This document shows, piece by piece, positions 38,289 through 48,544 of a stretch of DNA of 54,528 nucleotides. The position numbers and the translations under genes are program-made. The DNA is taken from NCBI RefSeq assembly GCF_900115625.1, contig NZ_FOXD01000021.1, positions 1 through 54,528 on the forward strand, given 5' to 3'. This DNA comes from Salibacterium halotolerans. Its GTDB lineage: Bacteria > Bacillota > Bacilli > Bacillales > Marinococcaceae. Each line of letters starts with the position of its first letter. Within the stretch, counting starts at the first letter, position 1. The notes below the pieces were generated by a model, which saw only the letters and a list, made by a program, of their open reading frames with translations, did not search any database and was not told the DNA's origin.

Positions 38289-38521
38289 GTAAACGTATCA
38301 TGGTATCAACTTTAAAGCTTGTTTGTCAAATGTTTTTGCCCGGAGAAATTATTTTCTCCCTTAAAGTTTATGCTCTTTTTTCCATTTTATTCTTCTAAAA
38401 GAAAAAGGCAGACTCATGGAATACGTGAGGGTGGTCTGAGAGTGCTGCATTCGAGGGCCTTCAAACGACCGGACACTGGATCCGCCGCCTTCCGATCCTG
38501 CCCGTGTTCACTTTACATCAC
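38289..38521. other. veg-yabG spacer
   Basis: No gene is seen. The region holds AT-rich DNA next to the veg promoter and the second copy of a dispersed repeat (38435-38482), and ends at the yabG terminator. Confidence 0.5.
38435..38482. repeat. Dispersed intergenic repeat, copy B
   Basis: Begins CTGAGAGTGCTGCATTCG and contains CCGGACACTGGA. It aligns over about 46 positions to copy A (25975-26030) at roughly three quarters of sites. Both lie in the spacer beyond a gene's terminator. Confidence 0.5.
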
Positions 38522-38552
38522 AAAAAAAGAGCTGTACCTTTTGATACAGCCC
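38522..38552 (-). terminator. yabG terminator
   Basis: GGGCTGTA pairs with TACAGCTC on the minus strand and seven T residues follow, directly after the yabG stop. Confidence 0.92.
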
Positions 38553-38558
38553 AGTGTT

Positions 38559-39452
38559 TTATTTTCTCTTGTCACCGGATACGGCGCCGGCCTCTTCTTT
38601 CCAGGGTGATCCACGCCTCAGCACTCCTTTTGTTTCCAGTCCTCCCAGCCCATCCTGGCCGGTGAGGGTATGCCGGATAAGGTGCAGGGCGCTGATTCGG
38701 TCCATAAAAGGTGTCAGACTGATTTTAGCGGCGATATAAACAGGGTCCAGCGCGTGAATATTAACCCGCTCCGGAGCGCTCGCAAAGTTGGAACCGGCTT
38801 TGATCAGCCATTCAAAATAGGATTGGCAGGCGCCGGCAAAAATGATCAGCTGATCGAGCTGCGGTACCATTTTCCGTGCTTCCCGCACGGTTCTCCCAAA
38901 TACTTTGGAATGTTTGTATGATTTTATATCGTTTCCCGATCCCCTCGAGGAAATAAAAGCGTCGTGACCTGTAATCACCAATATATCCGGGCGCACCATT
39001 TCGATCAGGGAAGATATCTGCTCCGGCATTTCCTTTTCCGGGATATGGACGCCGTAGACGGGAATGCCGAGTCTCTCATACAACGCGGTGCATTTGGAGA
39101 GGTAATAAGCATCCCCATCCAGATGCAGTACACGTCCGCGCATTTCAAAATACGACGTGTCTTCCTTATAGCCCTCCGATGCTTCATGTTCATTCCGCTC
39201 TTTCATCAGATGTGCTTCCTGCCGAAACAGGCGGTAGACCCGTTCTTCTTTTTCCCGGAGATTCTTTTCATGGGATCTTCGTTCTGTTTCGTCCACTTTC
39301 TTCAAATCATCAATGGGAGCATCAGCTGCCAGACGAAGCTCTTCTCCGGCCAACTCAGCATTCTTGTCGTCCATGGACGTAATCCGGAATATAATATCAC
39401 CGTCGTAGGAATGCCGGGTTACAAGATCCCCTGCCTTCAATTCCTTTTCCAC
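38559..39452 (-). CDS. yabG: Sporulation coat protease YabG
   Basis: Mother-cell cysteine protease that trims coat and SASP-related proteins and prepares them for cross-linking. The 297 residues follow the family: LKAGDLVTRHSYDGDIIFRI, LHLDGDAYYLSKC, DILVITGHDAF and FAGACQSYFEWLIKAGSNFASAP, the last carrying the likely catalytic Cys with His in GHD. A GTG start at 39450-39452 has GGGGG 8 nt upstream. Confidence 0.95.
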   Translation of the reverse strand: MEKELKAGDLVTRHSYDGDIIFRITSMDDKNAELAGEELRLAADAPIDDLKKVDETERRSHEKNLREKEERVYRLFRQEAHLMKERNEHEASEGYKEDTSYFEMRGRVLHLDGDAYYLSKCTALYERLGIPVYGVHIPEKEMPEQISSLIEMVRPDILVITGHDAFISSRGSGNDIKSYKHSKVFGRTVREARKMVPQLDQLIIFAGACQSYFEWLIKAGSNFASAPERVNIHALDPVYIAAKISLTPFMDRISALHLIRHTLTGQDGLGGLETKGVLRRGSPWKEEAGAVSGDKRK

Positions 39453-39542
39453 GTCAACTTCCCCCTTCCTCCGCCAGCCTATTCCGAAAGTCGGGAAATG
39501 TGCCCATAAAAATGTTTCCTCAAAAAGAGGAGACGGCTGCTT

Positions 39543-40424
39543 TCATCGTTGGTGGAGTCGGTGCTGTATGGAATCACTGAGACGGGCGAATTCCTGCATG
39601 GTTAATGTTTCACCGCGTCTGCCGGAATCGATCCCTGCTTCCTGCAGAGCAGCGCCCAGCTCTTCGCGCTGCTCCCGTCCTGTGAGATTGTGCTGCAGGT
39701 TGTTCCAAAGGGTTTTGCGGCGCTGGGCAAACGCTGACTTGATCACGCGGAAGAAAAACGCTTCGTCTTCCACCTGCACCGGCGGAGTATCCCTTATTTC
39801 AAAACGGACGACAGCAGAATCCACATTAGGTTTTGGAACAAAAACCGTTTTGGGAACGATCATGGTTTTTACCGGCTCGGCAAAGTACTGAGCGGCGATG
39901 GAAAGCGAACCATAATTTTTCGAACCCGGTTCGGCCGCGATCCGTTCCGCTACCTCTTTCTGCATCATAAACACCATCCGGGTGATAGGAAGGCGCTGCT
40001 CCAGCAGATTCATGATAATCGGGGTCGTTACATAATAAGGAAGATTCCCTGTAACAATCACTTCCTGTACATCCTGCAGGTCCTCCGACAGCACACGTCT
40101 CATATCCACATTCAAAATATCTTCATTCCATATCCTTACATTCGGATAGGGGGCCATCGTTTCCTGGAGCACCGGAAGCAGACGTCCATCGATTTCAAAC
40201 GCTTCCACCTGCTTCGCGGCTTTGGCAAAGTGTTCCGTCAGCCCGCCGATACCAGGGCCGATCTCCACGACTCCGTCCTCAGACCCTGCCTTCGATGCAA
40301 GGACAATCTTCTCTAGAATATTCCGGTCAATTAAAAAATTCTGGCCCAGGCTCTTTTTAAAAGAAAATCCGTGGTGTTCAAGTATTTCTTTCGTCCGTCC
40401 CGGGGCTGCTATTTCTCTGGCCAA
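39543..40424 (-). CDS. rsmA: 16S rRNA dimethyladenosine transferase (KsgA)
   Basis: Dimethylates two adjacent adenines near the 3' end of 16S rRNA. The 293 residues show KKSLGQNFLID, the SAM motif VVEIGPGIGGLTE, and the catalytic VTGNLPYYVTTPI. A TTG start at 40422-40424 is chosen: GAGGAGG lies 9 nt upstream, and LAREIAAPGRTKEIL lines up with the B. subtilis start. An ATG at 40520 would add a long unrelated stretch. It overlaps rnmV by 47 nt. Confidence 0.96.
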   Translation of the reverse strand: MAREIAAPGRTKEILEHHGFSFKKSLGQNFLIDRNILEKIVLASKAGSEDGVVEIGPGIGGLTEHFAKAAKQVEAFEIDGRLLPVLQETMAPYPNVRIWNEDILNVDMRRVLSEDLQDVQEVIVTGNLPYYVTTPIIMNLLEQRLPITRMVFMMQKEVAERIAAEPGSKNYGSLSIAAQYFAEPVKTMIVPKTVFVPKPNVDSAVVRFEIRDTPPVQVEDEAFFFRVIKSAFAQRRKTLWNNLQHNLTGREQREELGAALQEAGIDSGRRGETLTMQEFARLSDSIQHRLHQR

Positions 40425-40989
40425 ACGTTTCTTCCTCCTCCAGCACAGCGGCGGCAGCCCGTGCAAATTCCACACGTTGAATATGAAAGACATGCAGCCG
40501 ATGCAAAAACTGTTTCGCATTGGAATAGCCGATATTCAGTTCCTCGCCCATTCTTTCGCGGCGCCGCCTTGAATCCGGACCCGCCATCATTCCTGCGTCC
40601 ATTAAGTCCTGACGCGTGACCGGTTCTGTCTTTTCAGCTGTTTTTGGCATTTCATTTCGTACCATGTGCAGCGCACGGCGGATGACCTCAGGCGGGGCAT
40701 GTTCGACACCGAGACTGCCGCCTCCGCCGGAGTCGGCATCTGCTTTCGTCAAAAAAGCATGTCTGCATCCGGGAACTTCCCTGCTGACAATCCGCCGGAT
40801 CCGTTCACCTGGAACATCGGGGTCGGTGAATATGATAACACCGCGCCGCTCCCTGGCAAGCGCAATCCTTCTCAATACATCTTCTCCGACAGCGGCACCG
40901 TTTGTTTCAATTGTATCCGCCTCGACAGCACGCCTGATGGCCATCGTATCCGCTTTGCCTTCCACCACAATACATTCTTTGACGTTCAT
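40378..40989 (-). CDS. rnmV: Ribonuclease M5
   Basis: Toprim nuclease that trims both ends of 5S rRNA precursors, with L18. The 203-residue protein begins VKECIVVEGKADTMAIRRAV (Toprim Glu) and has the DxD-type FTDPDVPGERIRR. Its substrate, 5S rRNA, is encoded at the right edge of this same window. It overlaps rsmA by 47 nt in another frame, so the two rRNA-maturation genes are coupled. Confidence 0.95.
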   Translation of the reverse strand: MNVKECIVVEGKADTMAIRRAVEADTIETNGAAVGEDVLRRIALARERRGVIIFTDPDVPGERIRRIVSREVPGCRHAFLTKADADSGGGGSLGVEHAPPEVIRRALHMVRNEMPKTAEKTEPVTRQDLMDAGMMAGPDSRRRRERMGEELNIGYSNAKQFLHRLHVFHIQRVEFARAAAAVLEEEETFGQRNSSPGTDERNT

Positions 40990-41046
40990 TTGTTATGTCA
41001 GCCTCCCGAGCTTTCAGCAAGCATTATTATACTATGATTCACAGCG

Positions 41047-41097
41047 AAAAAAAAGGCGGAAAGAGAAGGGACCGGATCCCTTTCTGCTTTCACGCCT
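41047..41097 (-). terminator. yabE terminator
   Basis: A long stem, AGGCG plus AAGGGA pairing with TCCCTT and CGCCT, is followed by eight T residues on the minus strand. Confidence 0.92.
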
Positions 41098-41116
41098 GGA
41101 TAAAATACATATAATA

Positions 41117-42325
41117 TTATTCCAAAATGGTAACTTGCACATTACGTCTTCCAAAGCTCATCGCCTGCTGGTTGGTAGGCATATGAACATCAATGCGGTT
41201 GCCGTTGATGGCTCCGCCGGTGTCAGCTGCCACCGCTTCTCCGTAACCTTCCACATGCACTCTCGTTCCAAGTGGAATAACCGAAGGATCCACTGCTACG
41301 ACTTTTCGGTTAGGATTGGCGTTCAGATTTACTCCTGTCGCTGTAATGCCGGAACATCCGCTGCAATCAGCTGTATAGGCTGTAGCTTCCATCGAGAGGG
41401 TGCGTCCACTGGAACTGCTGTCGGACGGACTGCTTCCACGCGACGCGATCGATGTCTGATCGGACGGGCCGACTGCTACAACTTTATCCTGACTTTCTTT
41501 CACTTTTGTCTGATCTACGAGCTCGCGGGATACTTCTCTTCCGTTTTCGAGCACCACTTCATACTTTTTTTCAACGACACCTTTGCTGCCGCTTTTTACT
41601 ACTTTCTCCTGTCCGCCGGCAAGAGAGTCATCTTTGCGTGTCACGGTGGCAAAATTCTGTTTCTCCTGCACGACATCCGTTACTTTTTCCACGCGGACAA
41701 CATCCAGTTCCGTTTCCTCGGAAACAGTCGTATTTTTTCCCTCTTTCAGGCGGTCATTGCTGTCCAGCTTCATCCCTGCCTGTTTCAGAATGTTTCCTGC
41801 CTGTGCTGTTGTTGTCATGACTTCTTTTGTTTTTCCATTATCCTTAATGGTAACAGGAAAGGCAGATTCGTAAGCCACCGTCATTCCGTCTTTTACCGGT
41901 GCGGTAACTTCTTTATTCAATTCGTCATGCGGACCGAGGTCAATGTTTTGATTGTTTATCACTTTACCCACTGAAGAGGCCGTTGTCCAGATGCTTGAGG
42001 CCTCGCCGTTTTTTGACACGGTTATCTTCCTTGCCGGCTTCCATTCCAGATTCATGTTGCCGGTAATGGGTTCGGTGATCGATGAGCTGAGTTCATCTTT
42101 CTTTTTTACATCCAGGTTCTGTTCTTCGATCATGCCTTTTACTGTGTCTGCGTGGGTGGCTACAGTGAATGTTTCTTCACCTTTTGTAATCGTCACCGTC
42201 GCCTTGGTCGTTTCATGCACGGCATAAAACAATCCGGCTGCAGTCAACAGAAGAAAAGCCAAAGCCAGAACCATGCCTTTTCCCGGTTTTGAAACGGAAA
42301 AATCGGCACGTTGTTTCAAACTCAT
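41117..42325 (-). CDS. yabE: Cell-wall protein YabE (DUF348-G5-3D)
   Basis: Predicted exported wall protein of the Rpf/Sps family. It has a basic N-terminus with one membrane helix (about 18-37), three DUF348 repeats (from about 45, 100 and 155), a G5 domain (about 210-290), a Ser-rich linker and a C-terminal 3D domain (EATAYTADCSGCSGITATGV, with the Asp triad). The 3D domain suggests lytic transglycosylase-like action on peptidoglycan. It has a clear SigA promoter; the B. subtilis gene also has an antisense RNA, which I cannot detect here. Confidence 0.94.
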   Translation of the reverse strand: MSLKQRADFSVSKPGKGMVLALAFLLLTAAGLFYAVHETTKATVTITKGEETFTVATHADTVKGMIEEQNLDVKKKDELSSSITEPITGNMNLEWKPARKITVSKNGEASSIWTTASSVGKVINNQNIDLGPHDELNKEVTAPVKDGMTVAYESAFPVTIKDNGKTKEVMTTTAQAGNILKQAGMKLDSNDRLKEGKNTTVSEETELDVVRVEKVTDVVQEKQNFATVTRKDDSLAGGQEKVVKSGSKGVVEKKYEVVLENGREVSRELVDQTKVKESQDKVVAVGPSDQTSIASRGSSPSDSSSSGRTLSMEATAYTADCSGCSGITATGVNLNANPNRKVVAVDPSVIPLGTRVHVEGYGEAVAADTGGAINGNRIDVHMPTNQQAMSFGRRNVQVTILE

Positions 42326-42352
42326 CTACTAACCCTCCTTCACAAGGAACAA

Positions 42353-42381
42353 ATTGTAGACCCTCCCTATGTCCTTGTCAA
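42353..42381 (-). promoter_or_regulatory. yabE promoter
   Basis: Consensus TTGACA (42376-42381), a 17-bp spacer and TACAAT (42353-42358) on the minus strand, 27 nt before the ATG. Confidence 0.85.
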
Positions 42382-42495
42382 CTCTTTTGTTCATACAATA
42401 TATATTATTGCTTAGGAAAAACATGAAGAAAAGAAGAATCGTTCGACGATTTACCACCGGAAAAACAGGAAATAACGAGAACATTCCCGGATATT

Positions 42496-42518
42496 AAAAA
42501 GCGGCGCTGAACGCCGCT
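42496..42518 (-). terminator. tatD terminator
   Basis: AGCGGCG/CGCCGCT stem with a TTCAG loop and TTTTTAAT on the minus strand, about 20 nt past the tatD stop. Confidence 0.88.
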
Positions 42519-42539
42519 AGCTTTCAACAAAATACTCTG

Positions 42540-43307
42540 TCAGTTTATACGGAACAGTTTTTCTGCGTTTTTGGTGGTTTTTTCCGCCAGTTCGTCCAGC
42601 GGCATTTCTTTCAGTTCTGCTATTTTTTCTGCGACCAGCTTTACGTAGGCTGGTTCATTGCGTTTGCCGCGGTTTGGGTGCGGCGCGAGGAATGGGCAGT
42701 CGGTTTCCACAAGCAGCCGGTCCATTGGTATTTCTTTGGCCACATCCTTTGGCAGCTGCGCGTTTTTGAACGTCACCGGTCCGCCGAACGATATGTGAAA
42801 GTCCATATCAAGCGCCTGCCTTGCAATCTCCAGGTCACCGCCGAAGCAGTGCATAATACCGCCCGTTTCTGCGGCATTTTCTTCTTTCAGAATATCCACA
42901 ATATCCTGATGAGCTTCACGGTCGTGGATAACAAGCGGCAGGTTTACCTTTTTTGCGAGCGCAATCTGTTTGCGGAAAGCTTCCTTCTGCACATCCGCCG
43001 GTGACTTATCCCAGTGATAATCAAGGCCTGTCTCCCCAATGGCGACCACTTTAGGGTGGGCCGATAGTTCTTCTATCCATTCCAGATCCTCATCGGTCAT
43101 ATCCACAGCATCAACCGGATGCCAGCCGATGGACGCATACAGGAAGTCGTAGGTATCAATCAGTTCCATTGCTTTTTTGATCGTCTCATGATCAAAACCA
43201 ACGACATTCATTTTTTCCACACCAGCCTCTTTGGCCCGGTCTATCGTCTCCTGAAGATCATCCTGAAAATCGTCGATATTCAAATGAACATGGGTGTCAA
43301 ATAACAT
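42540..43307 (-). CDS. tatD: TatD-family metal-dependent deoxyribonuclease
   Basis: TIM-barrel nuclease (B. subtilis YabD). Metal ligands are visible: MLFDTHVHLN at the N-terminus, AIGETGLDYHW, LPLVIHDREAH and LVETDCPFLAPHPNRGKRNEP. The 255-residue length is standard. It probably takes part in DNA repair or 3' end processing. AGGAGGGG precedes the ATG. Confidence 0.95.
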   Translation of the reverse strand: MLFDTHVHLNIDDFQDDLQETIDRAKEAGVEKMNVVGFDHETIKKAMELIDTYDFLYASIGWHPVDAVDMTDEDLEWIEELSAHPKVVAIGETGLDYHWDKSPADVQKEAFRKQIALAKKVNLPLVIHDREAHQDIVDILKEENAAETGGIMHCFGGDLEIARQALDMDFHISFGGPVTFKNAQLPKDVAKEIPMDRLLVETDCPFLAPHPNRGKRNEPAYVKLVAEKIAELKEMPLDELAEKTTKNAEKLFRIN

Positions 43308-43331
43308 ACGATCCCCTCCTTCTGTCCTGAA

Positions 43332-43374
43332 AATAAAGGCTGACCCAAAAGGGATCTCCTCCTTCCGGGTCAGT
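43332..43374 (-). terminator. metS terminator candidate
   Basis: CTGACCC and GGGTCAG form a perfect 7-bp stem around a 20-nt loop, followed by CCTTTATTTT on the minus strand. Confidence 0.6.
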
Positions 43375-43393
43375 GCTGCCTGCTGCCTTTGTC

Positions 43394-45722
<2,329 letters not shown>

Positions 45723-45726
45723 TAAG

Positions 45727-45755
45727 ACTATAACGAAGCGCTCTCTCCCTGTCAA
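45727..45755 (-). promoter_or_regulatory. metS promoter
   Basis: TTGACA (45750-45755), 17-bp spacer and TATAGT (45727-45732) on the minus strand, placing the start at the T-box 5' end. Confidence 0.85.
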
Positions 45756-45821
45756 GACAAGCTCGGGAGTGGCTCATCTTTGTCCAGAAGGATATTTCTT
45801 TCTTTGTTTATTTCTACAATT

Positions 45822-45850
45822 TTCGACAAAATTAAAATTTCGTGTCGACA
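45822..45850. promoter_or_regulatory. Distal Spo0A-box pair between metS and abrB
   Basis: TTCGACAAA (45822-45830) is the exact complement of the 0A consensus TTTGTCGAA. Thirteen bp on, TGTCGACA (45843-45850) carries a palindromic 0A core. They lie just upstream of a possible abrB P1 promoter and 70-95 bp upstream of the divergent metS promoter. Confidence 0.6.
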
Positions 45851-45854
45851 TTCG

Positions 45855-45883
45855 TTTTCTGTCTATGTTTTACATGATACAAT
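45855..45883 (+). promoter_or_regulatory. Possible abrB P1 promoter (extended -10)
   Basis: TGATACAAT forms an extended -10 with TACAAT at 45878-45883; the -35 at 45855-45860 (TTTTCT) is poor. A 9-bp stem-loop (45926-45955) with a short T-run follows and could attenuate transcripts from here. Confidence 0.4.
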
Positions 45884-45925
45884 AATTCTGTATTTACCAT
45901 TTTGATTATCACTATCTCTCTATTA

Positions 45926-45964
45926 CGCATGTTTCAGTTCTATTACAGGCATGCGGTCTTTTTA
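45926..45964 (+). terminator. Attenuator-like hairpin upstream of abrB
   Basis: CGCATG (45926-45931) pairs with CATGCG (45950-45955) with extra wobble pairs inside, followed by GTCTTTTTAA. It lies between the two candidate abrB promoters. Confidence 0.4.
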
Positions 45965-46013
45965 AACAGATTGAAATTTTTTCAAGGTTTCTCAGTTTTT
46001 TTATCAAAAATAA

Positions 46014-46042
46014 TTGACGTGTTTTGGAAAGATTGGTATTCT
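46014..46042 (+). promoter_or_regulatory. abrB main promoter
   Basis: TTGACG (46014-46019), 17-bp spacer and TATTCT (46037-46042) on the plus strand, giving a start near 46049 and a leader of about 63 nt. Confidence 0.75.
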
Positions 46043-46063
46043 TAGCATACGGAAAGAGAGAAT

Positions 46064-46082
46064 TTTGTCGAACGATGACATT
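46064..46082 (+). promoter_or_regulatory. Tandem Spo0A boxes in the abrB leader
   Basis: TTTGTCGAA at 46064-46072 is an exact 0A box, and TGACATT follows three bases after its core. B. subtilis abrB has the same 7-3-7 layout (TGTCGAA then TGACGAA) downstream of its start, where Spo0A~P represses. Confidence 0.85.
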
Positions 46083-46111
46083 TTGCACACTATACTTGAG
46101 GAGGAACCAAA

Positions 46112-46396
46112 ATGAAATCAACTGGTATTGTAAGAAAAGTAGACGAACTCGGGCGCGTGGTCATCCCTATTGAACTGCGCCGTACGCTGGATATTGCAGA
46201 AAAGGATGCTCTTGAAATTTATGTCGATCACGACCGCATCGTACTGAAAAAGTACAAGCCGAACATGACCTGTCAGGTAACCGGAGAAGTTTCCGATGAC
46301 AACATTTCTCTTGCTGACGGGAAAATCATTCTTTCCCCGGAAGGTGCCGAAGAAGTTATCAAAGACCTGCAGTCTTATGTAGACAATCACAAATAA
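46112..46396 (+). CDS. abrB: Transition-state regulator AbrB
   Basis: Global repressor of stationary-phase and sporulation genes during growth. The 94 residues begin with the swapped-hairpin DNA-binding domain (STGIVRKVDELGRVVIPIELRRTL), followed by the C-terminal oligomerisation part with MTCQVTGEVSDDN. GAGGAGG precedes the ATG. It is the only plus-strand gene of the window. It sits divergent from metS and convergent with rsmI, with 0A boxes in its leader. Confidence 0.97.
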   Translation: MKSTGIVRKVDELGRVVIPIELRRTLDIAEKDALEIYVDHDRIVLKKYKPNMTCQVTGEVSDDNISLADGKIILSPEGAEEVIKDLQSYVDNHK

Positions 46397-46510
46397 GCAA
46401 AGCGCGGGCTCTTTTCGCAGCAGATGCCCCGCTCAATCCCGCGCTTCCTAAGCGGACCGGGAGACAGAGTGTCAAAACCGGCATCTCTCAAACACCAGAG
46501 CACTTATAAA
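46391..46510. other. abrB 3' region with GC-rich stem
   Basis: AAGCGCGGG near 46402 can pair with CCCGCGCTT near 46440, a 9-bp GC-rich stem after the abrB stop with no T-run. No ORF is supported between here and the palindrome at 46511. Confidence 0.45.
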
Positions 46511-46556
46511 GTCTATATAAAAGAACCCGGGATATCCCGGGTTCTTTTATATAGAC
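46511..46556. terminator. 46-bp perfect palindrome, bidirectional terminator of abrB and rsmI
   Basis: The 46 bases are self-complementary without a mismatch: each 23-base arm runs GTCTATATAAAAGAACCCGG to the centre GATATC. The GC-rich core (AACCCGGGATATCCCGGGTT) is bordered by A4/T4 runs on both sides, so it can terminate both abrB (plus) and rsmI (minus). Confidence 0.9.
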
Positions 46557-46587
46557 GTATTCATTTCTAATTTGGCAGAAATACTGC

Positions 46588-47454
46588 TTACAGGTGGTGA
46601 TAGGCAGCATAGACTTCCTGTTTGGGCACCCCGCGGTCTTTGGCAGCGGCTTTGATGGCCTCTTTGGATGTCATACCCTGTTCCACATACACTTGAACGT
46701 GTGCACGGGGCTCCAGCGCCTCCCACCAGGTATCTCCAGCAGCGGTCTCCTCCTGCGTCCCTTCCACAATGACACAGCACTCTCCTTTGAGCGTATGTTC
46801 GTGAACGTACCGGGCGATTTCCGGCAGGGTCCCTCTCAAAATCTCTTCGTACTGCTTTGTTAGCTCTCTTGCCAGCACGGCCCGGCGGTTTCCCCATGTT
46901 TCCTCCAGATGAGACAGCATCTCTTTCAGCCGGTACGGAGATTCGTAAAAAAGAATCGGCACATTCACGCCTGAAAGGTGGTCCAGACGAGCCTGCCTGT
47001 CCTTTTTCTTCCGCGGGAGAAAACCGTAAAAGTAAAACGGACCGCCGCCCAGACCAGAAGCGGTCCATGCCGTAACGGCCGCGTTCGCCCCGGGAAGGGG
47101 GATAACAGCGATGTCCTGTTCCAACGCCTGCTGGACCAGTTCCCGTCCCGGATCGGAAACAAGCGGTGTTCCCGCATCACTGACGAGCGCTGCCGTTCTG
47201 CCTTCCTCGAGCAGCGTCAGTATGCTGCTGCCTTTTCCTTCTGCGCTGTGTTCATGGTAACTGTCAAGTGGTGTCGAAATCTCAAAGTAATGGCAAAGTT
47301 TCCGGGTGTGGCGGGTATCTTCGGCAAAAATCTTATCCACGTCCTGCAGAACCCGCACCGCCCGGTATGTCATATCTTCGAGGTTCCCGATGGGTGTAGG
47401 GACAAGATACAGCGCACCGGATGTCTTCTGCCTGAAGCTCTGCTGGTGATTCAT
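46588..47454 (-). CDS. rsmI: 16S rRNA 2'-O-ribose C1402 methyltransferase
   Basis: SAM-dependent methylase of the decoding centre (B. subtilis YabC). The 288 residues show GALYLVPTPIGNLEDMTYRAV, EDTRHTRKLCHYF, SDAGTPLVSDPGR and the PLPGANAAVTA block. The ATG at 47454 overlaps the yazA stop (ATGA), and GGAGG lies 6 nt upstream. The longer ORF start belongs to yazA shadow. Confidence 0.96.
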   Translation of the reverse strand: MNHQQSFRQKTSGALYLVPTPIGNLEDMTYRAVRVLQDVDKIFAEDTRHTRKLCHYFEISTPLDSYHEHSAEGKGSSILTLLEEGRTAALVSDAGTPLVSDPGRELVQQALEQDIAVIPLPGANAAVTAWTASGLGGGPFYFYGFLPRKKKDRQARLDHLSGVNVPILFYESPYRLKEMLSHLEETWGNRRAVLARELTKQYEEILRGTLPEIARYVHEHTLKGECCVIVEGTQEETAAGDTWWEALEPRAHVQVYVEQGMTSKEAIKAAAKDRGVPKQEVYAAYHHL

Positions 47455-47720
47455 GACATTCCTCCCTCTTTGTCTGCCAGAAACATTTCCTTCTCTTTCC
47501 GCGTCCACTGTTTGATTTCGTACTCCATCCGCATGGCGTCGGTTTTTTTATCAAACACTTCATGATAAACGACCCTGAACGGCCCCCGTCCTCTCGTATA
47601 TTTTGCTCCTTTTCCCCGTTCATGCATGCGCAGCCGCTGCACAAGATCCGTCGTATATCCCGTGTAATAGGAACCGTCCCGGCATTCAAGTATGTATACA
47701 TGATGTTCAGCAGCCTGCAT
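47451..47720 (-). CDS. yazA: GIY-YIG domain protein YazA
   Basis: The 89-residue single-domain protein of the UPF0213 family carries VYILECRDGSYYTGYTTDL (GIY-YIG motif as VYI...YTG) and MEYEIKQWTRKEK with a conserved Glu. A nuclease fold is clear; the substrate is unknown. The ATG at 47720 overlaps the trmN6 stop region. The GAGGAG site is about 13 nt away, so coupling to trmN6 is likely. Confidence 0.9.
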   Translation of the reverse strand: MQAAEHHVYILECRDGSYYTGYTTDLVQRLRMHERGKGAKYTRGRGPFRVVYHEVFDKKTDAMRMEYEIKQWTRKEKEMFLADKEGGMS

Positions 47721-48447
47721 AGTATCGTCTGAACTCCTCGGTATAAGCATCTTTTTCGTCATAAACGGTTAAGGGGGGAAGACATGTCAGTCCCGGTTTT
47801 CCATCTTTCATGCCTTCTGCCAGCAGTATATTTGCTTCTTTGCCGTGCTTTGGATAAATCATCTTCATCCGCTTTGGTTCCAATCTGTACTTCCGGAAAA
47901 TTTCAAACAGCTCCGCCATCCGCTCCGGACGGAGAACCACCGACACTTTTCCTTTCTGTTTCACCACAACCGACGCTGCCCGGATGATATCATCCAACGT
48001 TCCATTCTCTTCGTGTCGGGCATTTGTGAAAAATGGATTAGTGTTTTTTTCTGTATCCTGGGGCGTCGGAAAGTAAGGGGGATTACATGTGACCAAATCA
48101 GCTTCCCCGACTGTTGTGCGAAGCTCCGGAGTACGGACATCCGCTTCCATCATCGTAATCTGTTCCTGTTTCTGATTGGCAGCCACGCTCCGCTCGGCCA
48201 TATCCGAGAGAAGCGGCTGTATTTCCACACCGGTGATTGGCACACTGCTCCGTGTCGACAGGACAAGAGGAATGACTCCGTTTCCGCTGCACATATCGAT
48301 AATGGTACCTCTCGTTTTCGGTACATAGGTGAAACGGGCAAGAAGCACGGCATCGATGGAAAAAGCGAATACCGAAGCACGTTGAATGATGGAAAGATCC
48401 TGTGTAATATAATCAAGCCTTTCCCCGTCCTGTAACGATGCGTTCAT
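47707..48447 (-). CDS. trmN6: tRNA1(Val) A37 N6-methyltransferase family (YabB)
   Basis: SAM-dependent adenine N6-methylase. The residues show IDMCSGNGVIPLVLS (SAM loop) and the NPPY catalytic motif in LVTCNPPYFPTP. The substrate is assigned by family with E. coli TrmN6; other small-RNA targets are possible. The ATG at 48447 (AGGTG upstream) gives 246 residues; a GTG three codons earlier is too close to the site. Confidence 0.9.
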   Translation of the reverse strand: MNASLQDGERLDYITQDLSIIQRASVFAFSIDAVLLARFTYVPKTRGTIIDMCSGNGVIPLVLSTRSSVPITGVEIQPLLSDMAERSVAANQKQEQITMMEADVRTPELRTTVGEADLVTCNPPYFPTPQDTEKNTNPFFTNARHEENGTLDDIIRAASVVVKQKGKVSVVLRPERMAELFEIFRKYRLEPKRMKMIYPKHGKEANILLAEGMKDGKPGLTCLPPLTVYDEKDAYTEEFRRYYAGC

Positions 48448-48497
48448 CCTGTTCACCTGCCTCCATTTCTTATTCTATCACGAAAAAAAGCGCCGGG

Positions 48498-48534
48498 ATA
48501 AAAGAGGCTGCCCCTGTCGACAGGAGCAGCTTCC
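48498..48534 (-). terminator. yabA terminator
   Basis: GAAGCTGCTCCTGTC pairs with GACAGGGGCAGCCTC, nearly perfect, followed by TTTTA on the minus strand. Confidence 0.8.
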
Positions 48535-48544
48535 AGGAAGTGAT

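Noticed and set aside
40616-41974. 452-codon plus-strand frame spanning rnmV and yabE
   Set aside because: It crosses two well-defined genes and the strong yabE terminator, with no homology features.
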